A DNA stretch of 64,000 bases. Source: CAYMCO01 sp964388955 (lineage in GTDB: Bacteria > Chloroflexota > Anaerolineae > Anaerolineales > E44-bin32). A program made the position numbers and the translations under genes. Positions within the stretch are counted from its first letter, which is position 1, and every line of letters starts with the position of its first letter. Shown one piece after another: positions 42,612 through 51,533 of this stretch. The notes beneath the pieces are model-generated. The model made no database searches and was not told the origin of the DNA. It was given only the letters and a program-made list of their open reading frames with translations. Where the stretch lies: the NCBI GenBank assembly GCA_964388955.1, contig CAYMCO010000007.1:1-64000 (forward strand). The letters run 5' to 3'.

Positions 42612-43673
42612 ATGCGTGTAATTCTGCCCATCGCGCATGTCACGCCCTCTGCGATCATCCGGCGCGAGCGACGGCTTCCGGCCCCAGGAAACATCACCGT
42701 GCGGGTTAATAAACGGGTGAAGGCATCGGATGTGGTCGCCGAAGCCGAAGTCGGGAACCGATACGCTCTAGTGGATATCTCGCGCGCATTGGGCATCCCT
42801 CGAGATCGCGTCCCGGAGGTGCTGGTGCGCGAGGTAGGCGACCGGTTGGACGTCGGGGATGTGATCGCCGGGCCGATTGGCCTCGCGCGTCGGATGGTGC
42901 GGGCCCATGCTGCTGGTCGAATTGTGCATATTGCTGACGGCCGCGCGCTCATCCAGGAGCGGGGTCGGCGGTTGCAGCTCCCGGCGGGCTTCGCTGGCAC
43001 GGTGATGTCGAGCGACGGCAGCCAACAGGTCACGATAGAGACCGCCGGCGCGCTGCTGCAAGGCGTATGGGGCAACGGGCGGCAGGGCTTTGGCGCGCTC
43101 AACCTGGTGGGCGAAGGACCCGGCGGCCGGCTGCAGACTGACCTGCTTGATATCAATCTGCGCGCGGCGGTGCTCGTGGCGGGTTTCTGCGATCATCCCG
43201 CACCGCTGCACCAGGCCACGGAGTTGAAGGCCCGAGGGTTGATCGTCGGCGGCCTATCGGCAGGTCTGATTCCCGTGGTTCGGCGTCTGCCCTACCCGGT
43301 GATTGTCTTGGAGGGCTTTGGGGAGATACCGCTGGACGGAAGGAGCTATGACATCCTCTCGGAGAACACTGGCAAAGAGGCCGCCGTGGACGCTCGGCCA
43401 CACCAGCCCTATTCTCGGCATCGCCCGGAGGTCATTGTCCACGATCCCGTCAGTCTAGAGGCCGAGCCTCCACAAGAGATCGTGCCCCTCATGGAAGGAG
43501 CCACGGTGCGTGCTCTGCGGAAACCGTACCTGGGGCTCGTGGGTTTGGTCCGAGAATTGCAACCATATGGGACGGTTTTCCCGAGCGGCATCATCACCCG
43601 GTGTGCTAAAGTGGAGTTGCAGGGGATCGGAGTGCGGGAGATTCCCCTGGTAGATCTTGAAATCATCGTATGA
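42612..43673 (+). CDS. Conserved protein of the MutL cluster, unknown function
   Basis: A 353-residue soluble protein. The N-terminal part reads IAHVTPSAIIRRERRLPAPG and KRVKASDVVAEAEVGNRYAL, like a beta-barrel or barrel-sandwich domain. GGRLQTDLLDINLRAAVLVA and ELKARGLIVGGLSAGLIPVV near residues 185-220 look like a Rossmann-like core. The C-terminus has KPYLGLVGLVRELQPYGTVF. No catalytic motif is identifiable. It follows the MutL-like gene by 49 bp on the same strand. Confidence 0.65.
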   Translation: MRVILPIAHVTPSAIIRRERRLPAPGNITVRVNKRVKASDVVAEAEVGNRYALVDISRALGIPRDRVPEVLVREVGDRLDVGDVIAGPIGLARRMVRAHAAGRIVHIADGRALIQERGRRLQLPAGFAGTVMSSDGSQQVTIETAGALLQGVWGNGRQGFGALNLVGEGPGGRLQTDLLDINLRAAVLVAGFCDHPAPLHQATELKARGLIVGGLSAGLIPVVRRLPYPVIVLEGFGEIPLDGRSYDILSENTGKEAAVDARPHQPYSRHRPEVIVHDPVSLEAEPPQEIVPLMEGATVRALRKPYLGLVGLVRELQPYGTVFPSGIITRCAKVELQGIGVREIPLVDLEIIV

Positions 43674-43748
43674 ACTGCGTCATAGGCGCTATTCATGGAG
43701 CACCTCGGTGCAGCCATGCATAGACTGCACCAGCGAGGAGAAGCCAAC

Positions 43749-44294
43749 ATGACAGACGATTTTGATCTGAACGATACGTTGATGGACGAGGAGGAATCCC
43801 CCAACCGTACCTTCGTGATCGCCGCGGCTGCCATCGGCGGATTGCTCATCGTGAGCTTGATCTGTTTGGCGGGCTATGCCTTCATCATCGCGCCCAGGCA
43901 GCGGGCAGCCCAGGAGCAGGAGCCCACAGAGATAGCGCTGCAGAACACGCTTGTGGCGGAGGGGATGACGCAAACGGCCGAGGCGGCCTCGGGCGTGGCG
44001 ACGGGTACCCCGGTGCCGACGAGCACATCCACATCGCCCCCGACGGATACACCTACCCCCTTGCCGACAGCGACCTCAATGACCTCGGCGTTGCTCACAG
44101 CGACGGCGGAGGCGCAGGCGACGGCGCAAGCCCAGGGCCCCACCGGCGCGCCAGCGGCCAGCGCCACGGCAACCGCTTTGCCGCAAACGGGGTTCGCGGA
44201 GGATGTCGGTCTGCCCGGGCTGCTGGTGGCCGCGGGGATCCTGATAGTGGTGATCTTGATCAGCCGCGCTCTGCGAGGGCGCAGTACGGGATGA
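43749..44294 (+). CDS. Membrane protein with Thr/Pro/Ser linker and LPxTG-like C-terminus
   Basis: A 181-residue protein. Residues about 20-44 are a membrane helix (NRTFVIAAAAIGGLLIVSLI, first part). From about 70 to 135 is a Thr/Pro/Ser/Ala-rich linker. The C-terminus has LPQTGFAEDVG, a hydrophobic helix (LPGLLVAAGILIVVILISRA) and a basic end LRGRSTG, the layout of sortase sorting signals. No sortase gene is in the window and an N-terminal anchor is unusual for sortase substrates. GAGGAG precedes the ATG. Last gene of the cluster; a strong terminator follows. Confidence 0.7.
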   Translation: MTDDFDLNDTLMDEEESPNRTFVIAAAAIGGLLIVSLICLAGYAFIIAPRQRAAQEQEPTEIALQNTLVAEGMTQTAEAASGVATGTPVPTSTSTSPPTDTPTPLPTATSMTSALLTATAEAQATAQAQGPTGAPAASATATALPQTGFAEDVGLPGLLVAAGILIVVILISRALRGRSTG

Positions 44295-44336
44295 CCCCCG
44301 AGCGGACATCCTAGCGGGCTGAGCTAGAGTATTGAG

Positions 44337-44366
44337 ACAGGGCGGTGGCGGGACCCGCCCTGTTTT
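44337..44366 (+). terminator. Rho-independent terminator of the MutL cluster
   Basis: A 9-bp stem ACAGGGCGG/CCGCCCTGT (44337-44345 and 44355-44363) is followed by TTTT. It ends 4 bp before the stop of the convergent phosphohexomutase. Confidence 0.85.
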
Positions 44367-44369
44367 GAT

Positions 44370-45827
44370 TCAAATTTCCCCTTTGGCAACCGCCTCTCCA
44401 TATTTCAAAAGCGAGTCAAGCATGGCTGGATCGCGGCATTCCGCGTACACTCGCAGCACCGGTTCCGTCCCGGAGGGCCGGATCAGCAGCCAGGAGTCAT
44501 CCTGCAGGATGTATTTCACACCGTCCAGGTCCTTGACCTGGGCCACTCGCTCGCCGCCGATGCGCTCGGGAGCGCTCTCGGTCAACTGGGCCACCAGGCG
44601 CCCTTTCGCGAGTGGGCGCGAAAGCCGAAGATCGAGGCGCGCGTAGTGCGCCGGGCCATAGCGCGACTGCATGTCCTCCACCAGGTCGCCCAATGGCACG
44701 CCGTAGCCGGCCACCATCTCGGTGAGCAGCAAACCCATCAGCACGCCGTCGCCCTCTGGGATGTGACCCTTGAACGACATACCTCCGGATTCTTCGCCGC
44801 CGATCAGCACGTCACCGTTCAGCATATAATCGGCGATGTGATTGAAGCCCACCGGCGTTTCAACCACCTGCAGCCCCTTATCTGCCGCCATGCGGTCAAT
44901 CATGCGCGTGGTGGAGACAGTCTTGACCACCTTGCCGGTCAAGCGGCGGGTCTCGACCAGGTATTCGACGGCCAGCGCCATGATCTGGTGCGGGTCCACA
45001 AATCGGCCCCGGCCGTCCATGGCCCCGATTCGGTCGGCATCACCATCGGTGGCCAGGCCAAACATGCCGTGGCCGGCGGCGAGCGCGCCGGCGAGCGCTC
45101 CGAGGTACTTCCGAATGGGTTCGGGATGGATGCCCCCGAAGCCCGGATTCATCTCTGAACGCACTTCGAATACCTCTGCCCCGGTCCCCTGGAGCATGGT
45201 GCGGATCTGGCCCCGGCCTGAGCCGTACATGGAATCCACCACCAGCCGGGGCGGGTTGTCGGAAATCTTGTCCAGATCGATGATGGTGCGCAGATGCTCG
45301 TAGTAGGGGGAGGTCAGATTCTGGCGATCGATTAATCCCGCGCCGCGCGCCATATCGTAGTCCATGATATTCGGCCCGCGCGCCCGAGCTTCGTTGTCAT
45401 TCAAGTACACCTCGACGCGGCGGCACTGTTCGGGGAGCGCGGACCCCCCGTAGGCGGCTTTCAACTTCACCCCGTTGTAGCGCGGCGCATTGTGAGAGGC
45501 GGTGATCATCAGGCCCGCGATGGCGCCCTGATGGCGCACCGAGTAGGACACCGCAGGGGTAGGCAGATCGGCAGTGGAGAGCGAGACTGTGAAATTGTTG
45601 GCAGCCAGGACGCGCGCAGCCTCTACCGCATAGCGGTCTGACAGGAACCGCGTGTCGAACCCCACGACCATGCGCCGCGGGTCGGGTTGCATCTCGTCCG
45701 CCCCGTTCAGCCATTCCTCAGAAGCGACTGCATCGGCGACCGCCTGGGTAACTTGACGCAGATTGTGGAAGGTGAAGGTTTCAGAGATCACCCCTCGCCA
45801 GCCGTCGGTGCCGAAGTGCACGGGCAT
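44370..45827 (-). CDS. Phosphoglucomutase/phosphomannomutase
   Basis: A 485-residue alpha-D-phosphohexomutase. Sugar-phosphate signature HFGTDGWRGVI is at the start. The phosphoserine Ser111 is in MITASHNAPRYNGVKLK, the metal-binding loop is LATDGDADRIG near 255, and the sugar-binding GGEESGGMSFKGHIPEGDG is near 335. The C-terminal phosphate loop is LLIRPSGTEPVLRVYAE near 450. It interconverts hexose 6- and 1-phosphates for sugar nucleotide or storage metabolism. GGGAGG before the ATG is strong. An 81-bp gap separates it from the glycerate kinase gene behind it. Confidence 0.95.
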   Translation of the reverse strand: MPVHFGTDGWRGVISETFTFHNLRQVTQAVADAVASEEWLNGADEMQPDPRRMVVGFDTRFLSDRYAVEAARVLAANNFTVSLSTADLPTPAVSYSVRHQGAIAGLMITASHNAPRYNGVKLKAAYGGSALPEQCRRVEVYLNDNEARARGPNIMDYDMARGAGLIDRQNLTSPYYEHLRTIIDLDKISDNPPRLVVDSMYGSGRGQIRTMLQGTGAEVFEVRSEMNPGFGGIHPEPIRKYLGALAGALAAGHGMFGLATDGDADRIGAMDGRGRFVDPHQIMALAVEYLVETRRLTGKVVKTVSTTRMIDRMAADKGLQVVETPVGFNHIADYMLNGDVLIGGEESGGMSFKGHIPEGDGVLMGLLLTEMVAGYGVPLGDLVEDMQSRYGPAHYARLDLRLSRPLAKGRLVAQLTESAPERIGGERVAQVKDLDGVKYILQDDSWLLIRPSGTEPVLRVYAECRDPAMLDSLLKYGEAVAKGEI

Positions 45828-45908
45828 GCTACCTCCCTCCAGGGTTTCGGTTCAGGGGATTCGCCGGGCCCAATTGTAAGCCCGCTCGCCGATAGAGGGC
45901 GAATGGTG

Positions 45909-47210
45909 TCATGGATACGCGAGGCCGATGCATATATCGTTCACATTGGTGCCCGTGAGGCCGGTCTTGATCAGACATCCGACCGCAGCCAGCAAGGGAT
46001 AGGCGTCATTTTCCCCCAGCGCCCGCCTCGCATCCAGGCCTTTCTCGCGCGCAGCGGCGAGCGTATCGCCGGTCACGATTGCCCCCGCCGCATCGGTGGG
46101 CCCATCCAGGCCGTCGGTCGCAAAAGCCATCACCGCGATGCCCTCTGTCCCTGCTATCTCACCTGCCGCCGCCAAGGCGAACTCCTGATTGCGGCCGCCG
46201 ACGCCCTGGCCCCGGACGGTCACGGTCGTCTCGCCACCCATGATACGGCATCCCGGACGGGAAAGGGTGCGCACGGCGAGCCCGAATTCCCGACCCACCC
46301 GCCGCGCTTCGCCTTGCATGCGGTCCGTCGAGACCTGCGGCGGAAACCCGATACCTTCGGCTGCGCGAGCCGCGCCGTCGATCGCGTCCCGATTGGTCGC
46401 CACGAGGATATTGATGGGAGGCGGGCCGGGCGCGATGGGCGCGCGTTCGTGGCGGAGCGCATGCCGAACCCCCTCGGGAGCCGCATCCCAGATTCCACGG
46501 TCTCTCAACACCGCGATCGCCTGCCCCGATGTAGGTGTTTCGAGGACGGTCGGGCCGGAGGCGATAGACGCCAGATCATTCCCCACCACGTCCGAAATGA
46601 TGAGCGAGACCACCTGGGCGGGGAAGGCGAGCCGAGCCAGCCCGCCGCCCTTGAGGCGTGAGATCGCCCGGCGCACGATATTGATCTCCTCGATGGGGGC
46701 CCCGGAGCGGATCAAGAGATCGTTGATCCCCCGCAAGTCGTCCAATCTCACACCTGCGTGCGGCAAGCTGAGCATGGCAGAACCGCCGCCTGAGATCAGC
46801 ACGAGCAGCAGATCCCCCTGGCTCAGCTCCCGGAGCAGTCTTTCAACCGCCTGCCCGGCGCGCAAGCTGCCCTCATCGGGGAGAGGGTGGCCGGCGGGGA
46901 TGTATTCCAGGGGATGTGGGGGATCCTCGGCCGTGGACACCGGCACGGCGGCGATCCCCCTTCGCAAACGCTCGCCGGGGAGCGCCTCCAGAGCGGCGCG
47001 GCACATCGCGACGGCGGCTTTCCCAAATCCCACAATGTAGATCCCCCCCGAAGGGGTGAGAGTGAGGTGGTGGGATCCGAGCCGCAGCTCCTCCCCGTCG
47101 AAGGCGATATGGCGGGAGACGGCCGCCCCAGGGTCGGCGGCCTCCAAGATGGCGCCCCGGATGGCGGCTAGATGGGCTCTGTGATCTGCAAATCGGGGGC
47201 GCTTGATCAC
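45909..47210 (-). CDS. Glycerate 2-kinase (type II, MOFRL family)
   Basis: A protein of about 433 residues. The N-terminal DUF4147 domain includes IYIVGFGKAAVAMCRAALEA, the nucleotide site LVLISGGGSAMLSLPHAG and GINDLLIRSGAPIEEINIVR. The C-terminal MOFRL domain is marked by GGETTVTVRGQGVGGRNQEF and MAFATDGLDGPTDAAGAI. It phosphorylates glycerate to 2-phosphoglycerate, linking one-carbon or serine pathways to glycolysis. The frame extends to an ATG at 47282 without a ribosome site; GTG at 47210 follows CAGGGAAA, which I prefer, but 47282 remains possible. TAGAAT at 47335-47340 may be its -10. Confidence 0.9.
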   Translation of the reverse strand: MIKRPRFADHRAHLAAIRGAILEAADPGAAVSRHIAFDGEELRLGSHHLTLTPSGGIYIVGFGKAAVAMCRAALEALPGERLRRGIAAVPVSTAEDPPHPLEYIPAGHPLPDEGSLRAGQAVERLLRELSQGDLLLVLISGGGSAMLSLPHAGVRLDDLRGINDLLIRSGAPIEEINIVRRAISRLKGGGLARLAFPAQVVSLIISDVVGNDLASIASGPTVLETPTSGQAIAVLRDRGIWDAAPEGVRHALRHERAPIAPGPPPINILVATNRDAIDGAARAAEGIGFPPQVSTDRMQGEARRVGREFGLAVRTLSRPGCRIMGGETTVTVRGQGVGGRNQEFALAAAGEIAGTEGIAVMAFATDGLDGPTDAAGAIVTGDTLAAAREKGLDARRALGENDAYPLLAAVGCLIKTGLTGTNVNDICIGLAYP

Positions 47211-47337
47211 TTTCCCTGAGACCCCCTTCGGGAGTTCGTGTTGGGAGGCGATGGCATCCGAACGGGCGCGCCATGCGCTCAAGCCGGTATGGGATTGGGC
47301 TCGGCGCGGTCCCTTCCCCGAAACGCCGCGCCCTATT

Positions 47338-48627
47338 CTACTCCGAAGCTCTCACCGCATTTACCGCTCGAGCAGCGGCAGCCTCAGGCGAAATGCTCTC
47401 TAAGAGCAGATCCCTGGTGGCGCTCTGTAAGGGCGGTCCCGCCACATCGATGATGGGCTCGGAAGGCGCGGCGCGCATCACGGTCACCAATTGGGAGACC
47501 ACCACAAGATCCTGGTTCTCGGGCCAAGCTGCGAGGGAGGCCGAGTTCGGCGGCACCATGCCCAGAGCGTACGTCCATTCCCCCAGAAAGGAGGGGTTTG
47601 TGATCCACTGGACGAGCTCCCCCACCAGCGCGCGGCGTTCGGGCCGATCCGCCGCCAGAACCAAAGACCATGTCTGGCTCAGGGCGATTCCCGCGTTTCG
47701 GGAGGGCAGGGGCGCCCCGGCGGTGGTCTCCGGGTTTCGCTCATGGATATAGCCGCTCAGCGGTGCCACGGTGCTGCCGGCGCCCCCCGTGCGGTAGATA
47801 TCCCAGCTGGCGTTGGCCGAGCTCTGCTGCAGCACGCTCGGCGGCAGGATTCCCGCTGATGAAAGGGAGCGATAGAAGGCGAAGACCTCCCCCAGGGCGG
47901 GCGACTGCAGCGCCGTCCGGCCCTCGCTGTCTTGGAGTTCCCCATCGAGTGCCAGGTATTGGGCCATGGTGAAGCCGGCCCGCTCGTCCCCCCCTGGGAA
48001 GAGGAAGGCCTGAGAGGAGTTCAGCAGCCCTTGCCAGGTCAGCGGCGGCGCGGAATACAAATCAGAGCGGTAGGCCAGCAGGGTGGTATCGCTGGCTATG
48101 GGCAGGCCGTAGTGCTTCCCCTCGATGACGGTGGCCTCCAGCCCGAAGTCGTACCAACCTTCGGTGATGGAGGTTTCCAGCGCCTGATCCAGAGGCAAGA
48201 TCAAGCCGTCGATGGCCGCCGTGGGCAGGTCGGCGGGGCTCATCAAAGCCAGATCCGGCAGGGCGGCCGAGGCAGCGTCTTGGGCGGCTTCCAAGGTGTT
48301 CAGCAGCCCCGCTTGGCCGCGTTCCGCCTTCACGCGCTGGATGATCCGCACGCCGGGGTGGGCATCTTCGAAGGCGCGCAGCCGTTGCCAGAAGACACGG
48401 CCAACTTCGTCGCCGGGATCGGCCGCGAATCGGGGGAGCGTCCAAATGACCAGCTCTTGGGAGGGGGTGGGGGTGCCACCCGGACTGAGTGTGGGGGCTC
48501 CGGACGGCGGGGTGCGGGAGGCCTCCCCCCTCGGGCTTGGGGTGGATCCAGGCCCGGTGGGGATGGCAGTGCACGCGGCCATCAACAGTGCGAACATGGC
48601 GCCCCTGACGGCGCGGGGAATGTGCAT
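47338..48627 (-). CDS. ABC transporter substrate-binding lipoprotein (sugar type, SBP family 1)
   Basis: A 429-residue binding protein. The signal peptide RAVRGAMFALLMAACT ends in a lipobox (LMAAC) and is followed by a Pro/Ser/Thr-rich spacer. Then LVIWTLPRFAADPGDEVGRV, FEDAHPGVRIIQRVK, DLALMSPADLPTAAIDG, GKHYGLPIASDTTLLAYRSD and WSLVLAADRPERRALVGELV follow the family order. No permease genes lie next to it. The ATG at 48627 comes 9 nt after an extended -10 without a Shine-Dalgarno, so the mRNA may be leaderless; the frame's earlier ATG at 48717 is unlikely. Confidence 0.88.
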   Translation of the reverse strand: MHIPRAVRGAMFALLMAACTAIPTGPGSTPSPRGEASRTPPSGAPTLSPGGTPTPSQELVIWTLPRFAADPGDEVGRVFWQRLRAFEDAHPGVRIIQRVKAERGQAGLLNTLEAAQDAASAALPDLALMSPADLPTAAIDGLILPLDQALETSITEGWYDFGLEATVIEGKHYGLPIASDTTLLAYRSDLYSAPPLTWQGLLNSSQAFLFPGGDERAGFTMAQYLALDGELQDSEGRTALQSPALGEVFAFYRSLSSAGILPPSVLQQSSANASWDIYRTGGAGSTVAPLSGYIHERNPETTAGAPLPSRNAGIALSQTWSLVLAADRPERRALVGELVQWITNPSFLGEWTYALGMVPPNSASLAAWPENQDLVVVSQLVTVMRAAPSEPIIDVAGPPLQSATRDLLLESISPEAAAARAVNAVRASE

Positions 48628-48636
48628 GGTGCGGCC

Positions 48637-48645
48637 ATTATAGCA
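48637..48645 (-). promoter_or_regulatory. Extended -10 promoter of the sugar-binding lipoprotein gene
   Basis: TGCTATAAT on the minus strand ends 9 nt before the ATG at 48627. Confidence 0.6.
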
Positions 48646-49019
48646 TCGGGGGCGGGTCCGTTTGCGTTGAAGGTTGCATGTTGAACATCCACACGTTCGA
48701 ACTTGCGCGCGTTTCAACGGCTGGGTCGTTCGTCATTGGCCCTTCGCCCCTTTTCATTGGTCGTGCGTTCGTGGCGGGGCGGCGAGTCTCACCCTTGATC
48801 TCATATGGCCCGCAGCACGAGGCGATGGATCATTCGACGGGCCGCACCCAACTTGGGAATGAGACGGCGAGGCTGAATGCAAACGCGTACAATTGGCTTG
48901 GGCATGGTTCTGCCCCGGAGTTTGTCGGGTTTCTCATTCCACGAACGAGAATGATGCCTACCGATTCAAACTTGCTTGGGGCGCAAAGACGGTGAAACAT
49001 CTGCGGCTGGAGAGGAAAC
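48646..49019. other. Intergenic stretch
   Basis: About 370 bp between divergent genes. A plus-strand frame (48678-48995, 105 codons) has no ribosome site and no recognised motif, and I leave it uncalled. GAGAGGAAAC directly before 49020 is the ribosome site of the next gene. Confidence 0.35.
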
Positions 49020-49448
49020 ATGGATATCTATGAGATTGCCAAGAACTGTATAGACCTATGGGAAAAACAGGCGTGGTTTGAGGCATTTGACAGATACTAT
49101 AGCGATGATGCTGTCAATGCGGAGCCAATGGGCTGGCATGGGATACCCTCCGAAGTCGTCGGCAAGCAGGCAATAATCGAAAAGTACAAATGGCTCACGG
49201 AGGAGTTTTGGTCGTCTGTGGATTCCATTAAATGCTCCGAGCCCTATTTCTTCGGGAATGAGCGCTTTGCAGTAGCGATTGAGCATGAGGTTACACCAAG
49301 ACAGACTGGGGAACGGACACACCTGGTTGAAATCGGTGTGTATACGGTCAGAGATGGGAAGGTGATCAGAGAGGAATTCTTCTACGACAAAGAAGAGATC
49401 GATATGTACGCTCAATCCAATGACTCGGCTGCAGAGGAGAGCGCCTAA
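49020..49448 (+). CDS. SnoaL-like (NTF2-fold) protein
   Basis: A 142-residue protein. It starts YEIAKNCIDLWEKQAWFEAF, a helical opening with DRYYSDDAVNAEPMGWHGIP; then GKQAIIEKYKWLTEEF, FAVAIEHEVTPRQTGERTHL, VEIGVYTVRDGKVIREEFFY. This order is the cone-shaped NTF2 fold of SnoaL-like polyketide cyclases and related small enzymes or binders. The actual substrate is unknown. It is slightly lower in GC than its neighbours and stands alone, which may mean recent transfer. Confidence 0.8.
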   Translation: MDIYEIAKNCIDLWEKQAWFEAFDRYYSDDAVNAEPMGWHGIPSEVVGKQAIIEKYKWLTEEFWSSVDSIKCSEPYFFGNERFAVAIEHEVTPRQTGERTHLVEIGVYTVRDGKVIREEFFYDKEEIDMYAQSNDSAAEESA

Positions 49449-49480
49449 CCTCCATCAACAGCTAGATGGGTTGGCAACCG

Positions 49481-49510
49481 CTTCAAGGCCGCCTGGGCCC
49501 GAGCCTTGAG
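49481..49510. terminator. Hairpin between convergent genes
   Basis: CTTCAAGGC (49481-49489) pairs with GCCTTGAG (49503-49510) with one bulged base. It lies between the SnoaL-like and LVIVD genes and may end transcription from both sides; there is no U tract. Confidence 0.4.
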
Positions 49511-49518
49511 CTGCGAGA

Positions 49519-50628
49519 CTACCTGAATTCCATAGACAAGACTCGAAGGCCCTGCTCCCCGTTTGCCACATAGACCAGCGTTTCGGCCACGGAGATGGCC
49601 CATACATACGCCGAAGTTTGGTATTCTCCGGCAAGCTGCGGCTGAGTGGGATCGGTTGCATCGATGGCGAGCACCAGGCCGCTGGTGCCGTCCCCCAGGA
49701 GAGCGAAATTCCCGGACAATACGATGTCCTGTGCATACCCCGGTGTGTCAAGAGAAGCCACCTCCCTGGGATCCGTGGGGTCTGAAACGTCGAAGATGCG
49801 CAACCCATCTTGGCCGTCCGCCAGGTAGGCATACTCCCCAGAAACCTGGACGGCTTCCGCCGCGCCGGCCGTATCGGAAAAGCTCACTTCCTGTGGTTTC
49901 GTGGAATCGGAGACGTCTACAATTCGCAGCCCATCACCCTGCATGGCTACGTAGGCGGTCGAATCGGAGACAAACACATCGAGCACGTGGACGCTGCCGG
50001 CCTCGAAGTAATCGGAGATGTGCTCCGGTACCTCCGGCGTGGATATGTCTGCGATATTCAATCCCCCCTCCCGACCCGCGACAAAGGCGTTCCCCCCGAC
50101 AATCTGGACCTGGACGGCGAACCCGCGCGAGTCGAAGAAGCCCACTTCCGCCGGCGCAGCGGGGTCGGAGACGTCCAGGATGAGTAGACCCAGGCCATCC
50201 GCGAGATAGGCATAGGGAGCGGAGAAATCGATCCCCTGACCAGCGGTGGATCCGGTGGGGTGGAAGGATCCTACTTCACGCGGATCCGATGGATTGGAGA
50301 CATCCAATATCCGCAGGCCGCCATACGAATCGGCGATATAGGCATAGTCTCCGGCGGCCACCACGTCGTGTGGGGAGCCGAGTTCCGCAATACGGCCCAA
50401 TTCGACGAAAGTCACGGCCGGTTCGGGTGTCGTCATGGGTCCCTTCGCAGATGTGGGGACCGAAACCTTACTGGGAGTAGAGCTGGGAGAAGCGGGGGGC
50501 GTTGGGCTGGGGCTTGCGGCCGCCGGAGCGCTCGTCGAGATGGCGGCGGGGGAGGGAACCTGCCCTGAGCACCCCGCCAGCAGGAAGATCGATACCGCGG
50601 CGGAGAGGGGGAGCTGGTATTTCTTCAT
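49519..50628 (-). CDS. LVIVD-repeat lipoprotein
   Basis: A 369-residue surface protein. LSAAVSIFLLAGC is a lipoprotein signal, followed by a Ser/Pro/Thr/Ala-rich spacer to about 70. Then seven or so repeats of about 42 residues follow, each like GDYAYIADSYGGLRILDVSN with P-x-x-P-x-EV-G, the LVIVD pattern, which build a beta-propeller. The last copy is degenerate (TLVYVANGEQGLRVLSMEFR). It would bind ligands or proteins at the cell surface; no enzyme motif is seen. The frame reaches 50823, but the lipoprotein start fixes 50628. Confidence 0.85.
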   Translation of the reverse strand: MKKYQLPLSAAVSIFLLAGCSGQVPSPAAISTSAPAAASPSPTPPASPSSTPSKVSVPTSAKGPMTTPEPAVTFVELGRIAELGSPHDVVAAGDYAYIADSYGGLRILDVSNPSDPREVGSFHPTGSTAGQGIDFSAPYAYLADGLGLLILDVSDPAAPAEVGFFDSRGFAVQVQIVGGNAFVAGREGGLNIADISTPEVPEHISDYFEAGSVHVLDVFVSDSTAYVAMQGDGLRIVDVSDSTKPQEVSFSDTAGAAEAVQVSGEYAYLADGQDGLRIFDVSDPTDPREVASLDTPGYAQDIVLSGNFALLGDGTSGLVLAIDATDPTQPQLAGEYQTSAYVWAISVAETLVYVANGEQGLRVLSMEFR

Positions 50629-51533
50629 GGCTGAACCTGCTTTCTGCACGGATGGCCCGGAATGTTCATCGCGGTAGGAGGCTTCGCGATCCGCGACAGG
50701 GCGCATTGGGCTCATCATGCGGCGAGAAAGCGTGTCCAACGCCCACTTCCTACGCCGAAGGAACCCACCGGCGCCCTGCCGCATAAGGTGGCAACCCCCC
50801 GTTGGGAGTGGGCAGGCGGCCATTCAAAGGCCGCCTGTATTGCCCGGTCGGGATTGAATGCCGGTCAGCGATGGCTGGTGCGATGTCTCGAAATGGAGAC
50901 AGGCCCCACAGCCAACGCGGAGCCCGCTTGCTGTGCTCGGAACGAGTTTATGACCCTTGCCGCCGACAAGGATATCATAAATCATCCAATACGGATAGGA
51001 ATAGGCACCTTAATAGACTACTGCCTGTGCGGCCCGAGGGCCCCCTTGCTGCATTTGCCTTGCCCGCCGCGGAATCCGAAACCATGGGAAAGGAATACAA
51101 GATTTGCGCGCAAACGCTCCTATAATATCCCCTACCTGAAACCCTCAAGCCACGCTGAGCAGCCAGCGAATGCGATTCCACATCGCTGTATGGACGCCGT
51201 TCTTGCGGCTGTCGTCCCCGGTGATGATCGCGGCTCCGCCATCGGTCCTGAGGTTTCAGACATCTGAGTAAGCACCGATGATTGGGCAAGATCGAGGCCA
51301 GCTCCCGGACGCAGTGAACGGGTGTGCTTTGGTGGACTGTGTGCGGACTTTGCAGAATGGTGGAGCGCGCCGCTCTGGCCCAGCGCCCTCTCCCGTGGTT
51401 GCGGCGAACCATCGCGGACACTCGGCTTGCAGTGTGGCGGCCGTCTCGACGATCCGTTTGACAATCTTAGGCGGCTGGAGCGGCGAATCTTGCCAAATCG
51501 GTGTTGGCATTCCGATGGGGGCATGAGGACGAA
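50629..51533. other. Long gap without a recognised gene
   Basis: About 900 bp. Several open frames on both strands (for example 51132-52091 minus, 50662-51267 plus) are GC-driven, overlap the next real gene or lack motifs. TATAAT near 51121 has no matching -35. I see no RNA gene or repeat. Confidence 0.35.

Noticed and set aside
49442..49474. attC-like inverted repeat GCCTAACC...GGTTGGC overlapping a stop codon
   Set aside because: It resembles an integron cassette end, but it is only about 33 bp, the 3' core does not fit GTTRRRY, and there is no integrase or second site.
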